Source: AP-15 sp963755435 (lineage in GTDB: Bacteria > Pseudomonadota > Alphaproteobacteria > ATCC43930 > CGMCC-115725). Taken from it: a DNA stretch of 64,000 nucleotides. The stretch's first letter is position 1, and each line of letters begins with the position of its first letter. The notes under the pieces were generated by a model, which was not told where the DNA came from, made no database searches, and worked only from the letters and a program-made list of their open reading frames with translations. The position numbers were made by a program, and so were the translations under genes. The stretch lies in NCBI GenBank assembly GCA_963755435.1, contig CAVWJX010000002.1, forward strand, positions 186,001 through 250,000, written 5' to 3'. Of the stretch, positions 1-8,927 are shown one piece after another.

Positions 1-737
<737 letters not shown>

Positions 738-848
738 GTCAGCCTTTGCCCGTCAGCCCCCACTCGGCGCCGACCATCGAATCCCGCCAGGCTAAGCCAA
801 TGCGGTTTACAAATCCCTTCGCGCAGCAGGATCGGCGAGGCAGGCCCA

Positions 849-1838
849 TCAGTTGATCCGGTGATAGTGCTTGTACCATTGGACAAAGCGGCCGATCCCC
901 TCCTCGATCGTGGTCTTCGGCTCGAAGCCGAGATCGCGGCGCGCGGTCTCGATATCGGCAAAGCTTTCCGGCACGTCGCCGGGCTGCAACGGCAGCAATT
1001 CCTTGATTGCAGTGCGCCCCAGCGCGCGTTCGAGGATGGCGATAAAATCGAGCAGCTGTTCCGGCCGGTGATTGCCGAGATTGTAGATCCGGTGCGGAAC
1101 CTCGTCGCTCCCGGCCCCGGCGGCCGGGGCGCGGTCGTGCGCCGCGATCGTGCCGGCGACGATGTCGTCGATATAGGTGAAGTCACGGGCCATATGGCCG
1201 TGATTGAACACCTTGATCGGCTCGCCGGCGAGGATCGCCTTGGTGAACAGCCAGGCCGCCATATCGGGCCGGCCCCACGGTCCATAAGCGGTGAAAAACC
1301 GCAGCCCGGTCGCCGGCAGCCGGTAGAGGTGGCTGTAGCTGCGCGCGATCAATTCGCAGCTGCGCTTGGTCGCGGCATAGAGCGAGACCGGCTGCTCGAC
1401 CGGGTCGTCGACGCTGAACGGCTGCTTCTTGTTGGCGCCGTAGACCGAGGAGGACGACGCGTAAGTGAACGCATCGAGCCGGTCGAGGCGGCGCGCCGCC
1501 TCGAGCATGACGACGGTGCCCATCACATTCGCGTCGATATAGGCGTAGGGGTTTTCGAGCGAATAGCGCACCCCGGCCTGGGCGGCGAGATGGATGATGC
1601 CGGTGAGGTCGCGGTGGGCGCGAATGACGGCGGCGACGCCGTCGCGATCGGCGAGGTCGAGCTTGATAAAGGTGAAGTGCTCGAACTCGGCCAATTCGTC
1701 GAGGCGCGTTTCCTTCAGCCGCACATCGTAATAATCGTTGAGGTTGTCGATGCCGACAACCCGGTCGCCGCGCTGGAGCAATGCCCTGGCGACGTGAAAG
1801 CCGATAAACCCGGCGGCGCCGGTGACAAGGGTCGACAT
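849..1838 (-). CDS. NAD-dependent epimerase, UDP-glucuronate 4-epimerase type
   Basis: An extended short-chain dehydrogenase of 329 residues that interconverts UDP-glucuronate and UDP-galacturonate in the cytoplasm. The N-terminus has GAAGFIG. The NDYYDVRLK signature is typical of capsule-type UDP-GlcA epimerases, and the catalytic SSSVYG and YAATK motifs are present. An ATG nine codons upstream is open, but TAGGAG sits just before the ATG at 1838, so that start is used. It is probably co-transcribed with the downstream nucleotide-sugar dehydrogenase. XrtA-type exopolysaccharide loci commonly carry such an epimerase, in keeping with the glycosyltransferases next door. Confidence 0.88.
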   Translation of the reverse strand: MSTLVTGAAGFIGFHVARALLQRGDRVVGIDNLNDYYDVRLKETRLDELAEFEHFTFIKLDLADRDGVAAVIRAHRDLTGIIHLAAQAGVRYSLENPYAYIDANVMGTVVMLEAARRLDRLDAFTYASSSSVYGANKKQPFSVDDPVEQPVSLYAATKRSCELIARSYSHLYRLPATGLRFFTAYGPWGRPDMAAWLFTKAILAGEPIKVFNHGHMARDFTYIDDIVAGTIAAHDRAPAAGAGSDEVPHRIYNLGNHRPEQLLDFIAILERALGRTAIKELLPLQPGDVPESFADIETARRDLGFEPKTTIEEGIGRFVQWYKHYHRIN

Positions 1839-1932
1839 GAGGCTCCTAGCGAGCAGCGGCGGCACCCTGCCCTATCGTTTCGCCCGGCCAGCGGCAAGCG
1901 ATTTCATTGTGAACGAGTGGCGGCCTGAAAGC

Positions 1933-3090
1933 TCAGGCGACGGGCGAACGGCCGACCCGCTGCTTCAGTCGGCGGCCGAGGCGCTCGAGGCGAAACCTGA
2001 GGCGCGGCTGCTGCACCACCTGCCACAGCATCGGCTCGCAGCGTGTGGCGAAGCTCTCTTTCAAGCGGTTGCGGCCGGCCATGAAGTCGTAGACGCGCAG
2101 GCCCGCGCGCCAGTTGTGACCGATCGCCAGCGCATGGGCGACGACCCCGGGGCGCTCGCGCGGATCGGCATCGGCAAACCCGCTCTGATAGGCGTAGAGG
2201 CGGCCGTCGTGACGGAAATTGTAGAGATAAGCGATGACCCGCTCGCCGGCGCAGATTTCGAGCAGCTGGATGGCCCCCGCGGCGAAATTGCGCTCGATCA
2301 GCCGGCGGTGGAACAGCTCGAAAAACTGATGGGTGAAGGCATGCGGTTTGCCGCGCCGGCCCCACGAGATGCAATGCAGCGCCTTCATTGCGCTAAACCA
2401 GCGCTGCGCCTCGGCCTCGGTCGAGGCTTCATTCAGGACGAGCGGACCCTGGGCCTCGAAACGGCGGAAGGCGCGACGCAGCTGCTGGCGGGCGTTGGCG
2501 CTGAGCACCGGGTCGAGCGCGCCGTCGGCGGCGGCAAGCAGACCGAGATCGACCGAGTAGGACGGCACGGCGACGACGCGCGACAGCAGCCGATGGGCCG
2601 CCAGCGCCGGCTCGGGCAGGGGCTGCAACGCGCCGGCGAGATGCAATTCGTCGGCCTCGCCGCGCAGCCCGGCGAACCAGGCGAGGAGGGCGTCGGGAAT
2701 GGCGGCCTCGCTGCCAGACGCAGTCAAGACGGCGTTGTGCTCGATCGTCATCGCATCGAAGCGCGGGTCGCCGGTCTCGTTGAGATAGAGGCCGCGGGCG
2801 CGGATCAGCCCGTGACGGCGGCGGGTCTGCGCTGTGCCGAGCAGAGCCAGCGCCACGGTGCGGCTTTGCGCCCGGCCGCGCAGCAGGTCCGGGCGGCGCG
2901 CCGCCGGGATCGCCGCGAGCAGAGTGCCGAGCCACGCCCACGAGGTAAAAAAGGACGGATGGGCTTCGGCTTCGAGCGCCCGCCACTGGCGCTCGAGCTC
3001 GGGGAGTGCGGGCAATGGCTCGCGGGCAACGGCGACCCCGCCAGCCGGGCCGGCTGCTCCCGGCGCTGGAGTTAACTCCGCTTCAGCCAC
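1933..3090 (-). CDS. GNAT-fold acyltransferase, CelD/BcsL-like
   Basis: A 385-residue protein of the Acetyltransf_6 (CelD) type. The family has a duplicated GNAT fold and is found in polysaccharide loci, but its exact reaction is rarely known. Visible family features are HPSFFTSWAWLGTLL near the N-terminus and the YLYNFRHDGRLYAYQSGFA block followed by HALAIGHNWRAGLRVYDFMAG in the C-terminal half. The first codon is GTG and no strong ribosome binding site is visible, so the start is uncertain. It lies upstream of the epimerase on the same strand, 94 bp away. A role in acylating an exopolysaccharide or its lipid carrier is inferred from context only. Confidence 0.8.
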   Translation of the reverse strand: MAEAELTPAPGAAGPAGGVAVAREPLPALPELERQWRALEAEAHPSFFTSWAWLGTLLAAIPAARRPDLLRGRAQSRTVALALLGTAQTRRRHGLIRARGLYLNETGDPRFDAMTIEHNAVLTASGSEAAIPDALLAWFAGLRGEADELHLAGALQPLPEPALAAHRLLSRVVAVPSYSVDLGLLAAADGALDPVLSANARQQLRRAFRRFEAQGPLVLNEASTEAEAQRWFSAMKALHCISWGRRGKPHAFTHQFFELFHRRLIERNFAAGAIQLLEICAGERVIAYLYNFRHDGRLYAYQSGFADADPRERPGVVAHALAIGHNWRAGLRVYDFMAGRNRLKESFATRCEPMLWQVVQQPRLRFRLERLGRRLKQRVGRSPVA

Positions 3091-3175
3091 TGCGCGCTAA
3101 GCTCGGGAAACCCGCCGGTCCTGGGCCGGTCCTGGTATAAGGGCGGGCGGGCGGCCAACCAACTCGATCCGGGCG

Positions 3176-4378
3176 ATGCGGGTTCTGCATATCCTCGACC
3201 ATTCGCTGCCGTTGCAGAGCGGCTATGTGTTTCGCACGCTTGGCATCGTCGACCAGCAGCGGGCGATGGGCTGGGACCCGGTGCTGCTGACCAGCGGCAA
3301 GCATTATGCGCCAGGGCCGGCGCGCGAGCGGATCGGCGCGTGGGAATTTTGGCGCACGCCGCCGCCGCGGGGCTTGGGCGCGCGGCTCCCTTGGGCGCGC
3401 GAGATCAAGATCATGGCCGATCTCGGACGCCGCCTCGACCGGGTGATCGAGGAGACGCGGCCGCAGATCCTGCACGCCCACTCGCCGGTGCTGAACGGAT
3501 TGCCGGCGATCGGCGCCGGCCGGCGCCACGGCTTGCCGGTGGTCTACGAGGTCCGCGCCTTGTGGGAAGACGCCGCCGGCGGCGGCACAAGGGGGGTGGC
3601 CGCGCTGCGCTATCGCGCGACCCGGCTTCTTGAAACCCGCGCCTTGCGGCGGGCCGATGCAGTGACGACGATCTGCGAGGGTTTGCGCGGCGAGATCGCC
3701 GCCCGCGGGATTGCCGCCGAGAAGGTCACGGTGATCCCCAACGCGGTCGACCGCAAGGCGTTTGGCGGCGCCGCCCGGCCCGATCCGGCGCTGGCCGCCC
3801 GGCTCGGCCTCGGCGGCAAGCGGGTGCTCGGCTTTTTCGGCTCGTTCTATGCCTATGAAGGGCTGCACCTGCTGCTGCGCGCATTGCCGGCGATGCGACG
3901 GCGGCGCCCGGAGATCGCGGTCCTCCTGGTCGGCGGCGGCCCCGAGGAGGCGGCGTTGCGGGGGCTCGCCGGCGAACTCGGGCTCGGCGACAGCGCGGTC
4001 TTCACCGGGCGGGTTCCGCATGACGAGATCGGCCGCTATTACGACCTCGCCGACATTCTGGTCTTTCCGCGGCTGTCGTTGCGGCTGACCGAGCTGGTGA
4101 CGCCGCTGAAGCCGCTCGAGGCGATGGCCCAGGAGCGGATCGTCGCCGCGTCGGACGTCGGCGGCCATCGCGAGCTGATCGGCGACCGTGAAACCGGTTA
4201 TCTGTTTCCGCCGGGCGATCCCGAACGGCTCGCCGCGGGCGTGCTCGCCGCGTTCGACGACGAAGCGTCGTGGCCGCGCATCCGGGCCTCCGCCACCCAA
4301 TTTATCGACGGCGAGCGGTGCTGGGCGCACTCGGTCGCGCGCTACGCCCCGATTTATCAGCGGCTGCTGCGGCGATGA
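3176..4378 (+). CDS. GT4-family glycosyltransferase, exosortase A-associated type
   Basis: A 400-residue GT-B fold glycosyltransferase that transfers a sugar from a nucleotide donor during exopolysaccharide assembly at the cytoplasmic face. The N-terminus MRVLHILDHSLPLQSGYVFR is characteristic of the PEP-CTERM/exosortase A-associated (Daro_2409-type) glycosyltransferases. VIPNAVD, the VLLVGGGPE block and the donor-site stretch PLKPLEAMAQERIVAAS follow in the expected order. It is divergent from the CelD-like gene. Its last 22 bp overlap the 3' end of the next, opposing glycosyltransferase. The subfamily link is from memory of the family N-terminus and is fairly secure. Confidence 0.88.
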   Translation: MRVLHILDHSLPLQSGYVFRTLGIVDQQRAMGWDPVLLTSGKHYAPGPARERIGAWEFWRTPPPRGLGARLPWAREIKIMADLGRRLDRVIEETRPQILHAHSPVLNGLPAIGAGRRHGLPVVYEVRALWEDAAGGGTRGVAALRYRATRLLETRALRRADAVTTICEGLRGEIAARGIAAEKVTVIPNAVDRKAFGGAARPDPALAARLGLGGKRVLGFFGSFYAYEGLHLLLRALPAMRRRRPEIAVLLVGGGPEEAALRGLAGELGLGDSAVFTGRVPHDEIGRYYDLADILVFPRLSLRLTELVTPLKPLEAMAQERIVAASDVGGHRELIGDRETGYLFPPGDPERLAAGVLAAFDDEASWPRIRASATQFIDGERCWAHSVARYAPIYQRLLRR

Positions 4379-5577
4379 ACCGGCGACGCCGGGCGCGCCG
4401 GTTTGGCATGGTGCGCACAAATTTCCTCGAACAGGGCGATCTGCCCCTCGGTCGTGTCCTGCCAGTCGAAACCTTCGGCATAGGCGCGGGTCAGGGCGCG
4501 GTCGGGCGGGGCGGCGAGCAGCGCGCCGATCGCGTCGGCAAGGCGCTGCGGGGTCGGCGCGGCGACGATCCGGCCGGCCGCGGCGGCGGCGACAATATCG
4601 CCGATGCCGGCAAGATCCGAGACCACGACCGGAGTGCCGCAGGCCATGCTTTCGAGCAGCACATTGGGCCAACCCTCATTGGTCGAGACCAGCAGCAACA
4701 GGTCGGCCGCGGCGTAGATCTCGGGCAGCTCGCTTTGCGGCACACGGCCGAGGAGGCGCACCCGGCCAGCGATGCCGCGGGCGGCGGCCAAGGCTTTGAT
4801 CGCATCGCGCTCGGGCCCGTCGCCGACGATGACCAGATCGGCCTCGGGCACCAGCGCCAAAGCCTCGACCATCAGGCGGTGCCGCTTCAACGCCACCAGA
4901 TTGCCGACGGCGATCAGGGTCGGCCGGGTGAAGCCCTGACGGCGGCGCGCCGCCGCCCGGTCGCCGGGGTGGAATTGCCGCAGATCGACGCCGTTGCGCA
5001 ACACCCGCACCCGCTCGCCAGCGACGCCGAGCGCGACCAGTCGATCCTTGAGCCCGCTCGACACCGCGACGAGCCCCTGCGCATGCGCGGCGGCCCAGCG
5101 GATCCAGCGCCGCGGCACGGCGCGGCGGGCGATCAGGTTGAGGTCGCTGCCGCGCGCGGTCACCACCACCGGCCGGCCGAGGGCGCGGCCGAGCAGCACC
5201 GCGGCGACCCCGTCGGGATAGAAATAATGCGCGTCGATCAGGTCGAAATCGTCGCCGGCGGCGATCTGCCGGCGCAGCCGCGGCAGGCAGGCGGCGAACA
5301 GCGCCAAGGGCGCGCTCGACATGCCGATCTTGGGGACGAGCGGATAGCGCGGATGCTCGACCTGGAGCCCGTGACGGGTTTCCGCGCGCGGCACCCGGGC
5401 CATCACCGCATAAGCGCCGAAGCGCTCGGAGGCGAACGGAAACCAAGGGGCTGGGGCGACGACGCGCGCCTCGACCCGGCCGCTTTCGACGAGCTGGCGC
5501 AGGCGCGTTTCGACAAAGATGCCGTGCTGCGGGCGCTCGGCACTTGGATAGAGCGTGGTAAAGGTCAGGATCCACAC
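4357..5577 (-). CDS. GT4-family glycosyltransferase
   Basis: About 406 residues of GT-B glycosyltransferase. Motifs include HGIFVETRLRQL near the start, IDAHYFYPDGVAA, VTARGSDLN, VLRNGVDLRQF, IVGDGPERDAI and the donor-binding stretch NEGWPNVLLESMACGTPVVV. No ATG is available in frame near the expected N-terminus. GTG at 5577, giving VWILTFTTLYPS, matches the usual beginning of this family, and the open frame upstream is probably not translated. It is convergent with and overlaps the previous glycosyltransferase by 22 bp, and is divergent from the FemAB-like gene. It presumably adds one sugar of the same exopolysaccharide. Confidence 0.87.
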   Translation of the reverse strand: MWILTFTTLYPSAERPQHGIFVETRLRQLVESGRVEARVVAPAPWFPFASERFGAYAVMARVPRAETRHGLQVEHPRYPLVPKIGMSSAPLALFAACLPRLRRQIAAGDDFDLIDAHYFYPDGVAAVLLGRALGRPVVVTARGSDLNLIARRAVPRRWIRWAAAHAQGLVAVSSGLKDRLVALGVAGERVRVLRNGVDLRQFHPGDRAAARRRQGFTRPTLIAVGNLVALKRHRLMVEALALVPEADLVIVGDGPERDAIKALAAARGIAGRVRLLGRVPQSELPEIYAAADLLLLVSTNEGWPNVLLESMACGTPVVVSDLAGIGDIVAAAAAGRIVAAPTPQRLADAIGALLAAPPDRALTRAYAEGFDWQDTTEGQIALFEEICAHHAKPARPASPVHRRSSR

Positions 5578-5636
5578 CGGATGGCACCGGAGAAAATACG
5601 GCAGCGGGGCCGGCGCCGGGTAATGCCGGGCTGCTG

Positions 5637-6752
5637 ATGCCAGTCTACCCCAACCCCGATTTCCGGCGACTGCCGCAGGGGCCGGCCGCGCTGTTCGAGG
5701 CGGCGGCGCGCCACTCGTTCTTTGCACTACCCGGCTGGTACGATCTGATGGCGCGGCACGGGGTTGCGGCGGCGACCGAAACCCGCCTCTACACCGACGA
5801 GCGGCCCGGTTCGGCGCTGGCGCTGGCGCTGCAAGTTGCCACCGGGCAAGTTGCCACCGGACCGGTGGTCGTCAGACCGAGGGAGCGGCGCCTCGCCAGC
5901 CTCGCCAACGCCTACAGCGTCGAGCACGGCATCGTCGCGGCCCCGGCGGCCGACATCGCCGAGGGGCTTGGCGCGGTCCTCGGCGAAATTCTCGGCGAGA
6001 GGCCGCGCTGGGATGTGATCGCTCTCGACGAGCTCGACGCGCGCGATCCGGCCTATCGCGCCACGGTGAGCGCCCTGCGCCGTGCCGGGCTCCTCGTCGA
6101 ATGCCGATTTCATTCGGGGACTTGGTTCGAGGAAACCGCGGGCATGAGCTTTGCCGACTATCTCGCAGCACGGCCTTCGGAGCTGCGCAACACCTGGCGG
6201 CGCAAGCGCCGGCGGCTGATGGCGGGCGACCGGCTGAAGACAATGTTCTACGCCGGACCGGCCGGCATCGAGCGGGCGATCGCCGATTACCAGGCGATCT
6301 ATGCCCGCAGCTGGAAGCCGGCCGAAGCGTTTGCGGACTTCGTCCCGGCGCTGATCCGGCTGGCGGCCGAGGAGGGGGCACTGCGTCTCGGCATCGCCTC
6401 GGTCGACGGCATCCCGGCTGCCGCGCAGTTCTGGATCGTTTGGCACGGCCGCGCCGTCATCTATAAGCTCGCGCACGACCGGCGGTTCGACGATTTGTCG
6501 CTCGGGACCCTGCTCACCATGGAGCTGATCGAGCGCGTGCTCGCCGAGGACCATCCATACGAGATCAATTTCGGCCGCGGCGACGACCCCTATAAGAAAT
6601 TATGGCTGCCCAGGCGGCGGGAGCGCTGGGGGATTATCGCCGCCAACCCACGCACCCGACGGGGCCTCGGCCTCGGGCTGAAGCGCGAGGCGGCCAAGCT
6701 CTATCACCGCCTGCGCGGCGAGCCCATCGTCCCGCTCGGGCTGAGCGGCTGA
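5637..6752 (+). CDS. FemAB/CelD-like acyltransferase, probably XrtA-associated
   Basis: A 371-residue GNAT-superfamily protein. Recognisable parts are SELRNTWRRKRRRL in the middle, GIASVDGIPAAAQFWIVWHG, the KLAHDRRFDDLSLGTLL block, and EINFGRGDDPYKKLWLP near the end. These are shared by the FemAB-like proteins often encoded beside exosortase A. Residues around 70 carry a duplicated VATGQ segment from a 15 bp tandem repeat. It stops 4 bp before the YdcF gene, so the two are probably co-transcribed. Its substrate is unknown; a role in modifying the surface polysaccharide is inferred from context. Confidence 0.8.
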   Translation: MPVYPNPDFRRLPQGPAALFEAAARHSFFALPGWYDLMARHGVAAATETRLYTDERPGSALALALQVATGQVATGPVVVRPRERRLASLANAYSVEHGIVAAPAADIAEGLGAVLGEILGERPRWDVIALDELDARDPAYRATVSALRRAGLLVECRFHSGTWFEETAGMSFADYLAARPSELRNTWRRKRRRLMAGDRLKTMFYAGPAGIERAIADYQAIYARSWKPAEAFADFVPALIRLAAEEGALRLGIASVDGIPAAAQFWIVWHGRAVIYKLAHDRRFDDLSLGTLLTMELIERVLAEDHPYEINFGRGDDPYKKLWLPRRRERWGIIAANPRTRRGLGLGLKREAAKLYHRLRGEPIVPLGLSG

Positions 6753-6756
6753 CAAA

Positions 6757-7518
6757 ATGGGTATGCTTCAGTGGATTTCGTATTCGTCGCTGATCCCGCC
6801 CAACCTGTTCATCCTGCTGGCGATGATCGGGGTGCTGCTGGCCTGGCGATGGCGGCGCGTCGGTCTGGTGCTGGCGACCGCGGCGATCGCCTGCCTCTAT
6901 CTCGCGGCGACCCCGGCGGTGGCCTATTTCCTGTTGGAATCGGCTGATCGGATGGCCGGGTTCGTCCCGGTATTGCCGGCGCCGAAGCCGCCCGCGGCGA
7001 TCATCGTCCTCGCCGGCGATTATCGCCCGAGCCGGGTGCCCGGCGGCAAGGTTGGGGTCGGGCCGCTGACGCTCGAGCGGCTGACCGAAGCGGCGAGCGA
7101 GCAGCGCCGGCTCGGGCTGCCGATCCTGGTCAGCGGCGGCTGGGTCCCGGGCGCTGACGATTCCTTGGCCGATATGATGGCCGAGGCGCTCGAACACGAT
7201 TTCCGGGTGGCGGTGCGCTGGCGCGAGGCGCGGTCGCAAACGACTTATCAGAATGCGCTCTACTCGGCGGCGATATTGCGCCGCGCCGGGGTGCCGGCGG
7301 CGCTGGTCGTGACCAATCCGTGGCACATGGCGCGGGCGCTGTGGTCGTTTCGCGCGGTGGGCTACCCGGTGGTCGCCGATCCGACCCCGAACGGGCGCCG
7401 GCTGCGGTTGTCGCCCGCGGTTCTGCTGCCGCAGGTGCCCGCATTGCTCGACAGCTATTACGCGCTGCACGAGCTGATCGGGCTGGCGTGGTATGTCTGC
7501 CGCTATGGCCGATGGTAG
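6757..7518 (+). CDS. YdcF/SanA/ElyC family membrane-anchored protein (DUF218)
   Basis: A 253-residue protein with two predicted N-terminal membrane segments (around residues 13-30 and 36-55) followed by a DUF218 domain. The domain shows AAIIVLAGDYRPS, a TLERLTEAA helix, PILVSGGWVPG, the ARSQTTYQNAL stretch and VVTNPWHMARA in the usual order. Family members influence envelope polymers such as ECA or vancomycin sensitivity, but the reaction is not established. It begins 4 bp after the FemAB-like gene, so the two are probably coupled. A cell-envelope role is inferred from family and context. Confidence 0.87.
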   Translation: MGMLQWISYSSLIPPNLFILLAMIGVLLAWRWRRVGLVLATAAIACLYLAATPAVAYFLLESADRMAGFVPVLPAPKPPAAIIVLAGDYRPSRVPGGKVGVGPLTLERLTEAASEQRRLGLPILVSGGWVPGADDSLADMMAEALEHDFRVAVRWREARSQTTYQNALYSAAILRRAGVPAALVVTNPWHMARALWSFRAVGYPVVADPTPNGRRLRLSPAVLLPQVPALLDSYYALHELIGLAWYVCRYGRW

Positions 7519-7526
7519 GCCGACCC

Positions 7527-7612
7527 TGGTGCGGGCGAGAGGACTTGAACCTCCACGTCCTTACGGACAACAGATTTTGAGTTTGCCGCGTCTGCCATTC
7601 CGCCACGCCCGC
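7527..7612 (-). tRNA. tRNA-Leu (anticodon CAA)
   Basis: An 86-nt class II tRNA read on the minus strand, with the 3' CCA encoded (7527-7529). The acceptor stem GCGGGCG/CGCCCGC, the long variable arm (GTCC-GTAA-GGAC) and the T arm GGAGG-TTCAAGT-CCTCT are all complete. The anticodon loop CTCAAAA gives CAA. The anticodon stem as written is GCAAA/TCTGT, with one A-C mismatch at pair 30-40 and a terminal G-T. The gene has a good promoter of its own. It is convergent with the YdcF gene. Confidence 0.95.
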
Positions 7613-7624
7613 ACGCCGGGCGCG

Positions 7625-7652
7625 ACTATAGTCGGGGTGGACGGGCGGTCAA
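7625..7652 (-). promoter_or_regulatory. Sigma-70-type promoter of tRNA-Leu
   Basis: On the minus strand TTGACC (7647-7652) and TATAGT (7625-7630) are separated by 16 bp. The -10 element lies 12 bp before the first base of the tRNA. This is the best promoter match seen in the window. Confidence 0.75.
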
Positions 7653-7689
7653 CGGCCGCAGCGCGGCGGCAGCGTGCGAGGAGGTGGCG

Positions 7690-8628
7690 ATGGCCAAGCG
7701 GATCAACCGGGCGATCGAGCTGTTGGCGCTCGACCAGGCGATCTATTATGCCGGCGGCCATAGCGGGCATGTGCTGACCGGCGCGCAGGGCCGCGAGGAC
7801 GCGCATACCTGGGCCGATTACATCAATGTCGGAATGGAGCACGGCGCGTTCGACATGGCCGGGCTCGCCCTGTACATGGCCGGGCTGGCCGAGGCCGGGC
7901 CGACCCGCTCCGGGCACCCGACGCCGGCGATCATCGTCGAAGCCCCGGTCAACGGCACCGACGCCGCCAATGTCCGCTTCAACGCCTGGCAATTTCGCCA
8001 GATCCTCGGCCGCGGCGTGCATGGGATTCTGCTGTGCCAGGCCGAGGCGGCGGACGCGGTGCGCGCCTTTGTCGAATCCTGCCGCTATCCGCACCACTCG
8101 GCCGGGGTCGACCCGGCCCTGCCCTCGCCGGTCGAGCGCATGCAGGGCGCCACCCGCGAGGCCCGCAGCGGGCTCGGTATCGGCACCCGGGGGCGCGGCT
8201 CGGAGGCGACCGCGGCGCCGATCTGGGGCCTTCCGGCCGAGGACTACATCGCCCGCTGCGAGCCGTGGCCGCTCGATCCCAACGGCGAATTGCTGCTCGG
8301 GGTCAAGCTCGAATCGCCCGAGGGCATCGCCCATTGCGAGGAAATCCTGGCGGTGCCGGGGCTCGGCTTTGCCGAGTTGGGGCCGGGCGATCTTGGGCTT
8401 TCGCTCGGCTACACCGCGGTGCCGCGCGACCCCTACCCGCCGCCGATGGCCGCGGCGCGCCGCCGGGTCTTTGCCGCCTGCCGGAAAAACCGGGTGGCGT
8501 TTCTCGAAACCTGCTCGCCGGAAACCATCGCCGCCAAGCTCGACGAAGGGGTGCGGGTCATCGCCGGCCACCGCGAAGATACCGCGAAAATCGGCCGCGC
8601 CCACCAGCGCCGCACGATGAGGGTTTAG
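7690..8628 (+). CDS. HpcH/HpaI family aldolase
   Basis: A 312-residue class II pyruvate aldolase-type TIM barrel that cleaves or forms a C-C bond in a 2-oxoacid, with a divalent metal. Family features are AIIVEAPVN, GVHGILLCQAE (metal and substrate loops), GVKLESPEGIAHCEEI and ELGPGDLGLSLGY. A GTG six bases earlier is open, but AGGAGG at 7679-7684 stands five bases before the ATG at 7690, which decides the start. The physiological substrate cannot be read from sequence. No aromatic-degradation genes stand beside it, so the hpcH/hpaI name is not given. Confidence 0.85.
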   Translation: MAKRINRAIELLALDQAIYYAGGHSGHVLTGAQGREDAHTWADYINVGMEHGAFDMAGLALYMAGLAEAGPTRSGHPTPAIIVEAPVNGTDAANVRFNAWQFRQILGRGVHGILLCQAEAADAVRAFVESCRYPHHSAGVDPALPSPVERMQGATREARSGLGIGTRGRGSEATAAPIWGLPAEDYIARCEPWPLDPNGELLLGVKLESPEGIAHCEEILAVPGLGFAELGPGDLGLSLGYTAVPRDPYPPPMAAARRRVFAACRKNRVAFLETCSPETIAAKLDEGVRVIAGHREDTAKIGRAHQRRTMRV

Positions 8629-8735
8629 CCCGCAGAGCCGAGCGACCCTGCCGACTGCTTGCGGCGGCGTCGGGCGCCCAGAATGACCGGCGAAGGCGGG
8701 CGCTGTATTGTTGCTGAAGCGGCCGCCGCCGACGA

Positions 8736-8888
8736 TCAGTGAAGCTTGAGGACGGCGCCGAGCAGCGTCAGCCCCGCCGCGAACATGACGCTCATGCGCA
8801 CCGTGAGGCGCAGCGACTGGTTCTCGATCTTGGTTTCGAGATCGCGGCAAAGCTCATCGGCCAGTCTCGCGCCCGTCCCTGCTCCGGG
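8736..8888 (-). pseudogene. Possible 3' remnant of a small coiled-coil membrane protein (DUF1640-like)
   Basis: The frame between an in-frame TAG at 8889-8891 and the TGA at 8736-8738 encodes a typical charged helix (CRDLETKIENQSLRLTVRM) followed by a hydrophobic segment (MFAAGLTLLGAVLKLH) at the C-terminus. That layout is usual for short DUF1640/CCDC90-like proteins. There is no ATG, GTG or TTG before the helix and the expected N-terminal part is missing, so this looks like a decayed gene. The rest of the 8629-8927 gap holds nothing else I recognise. Confidence 0.35.
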
Positions 8889-8927
8889 CTAGACTGCGCC
8901 GCAGAACCAGCAGCCGGGAGGATCACG

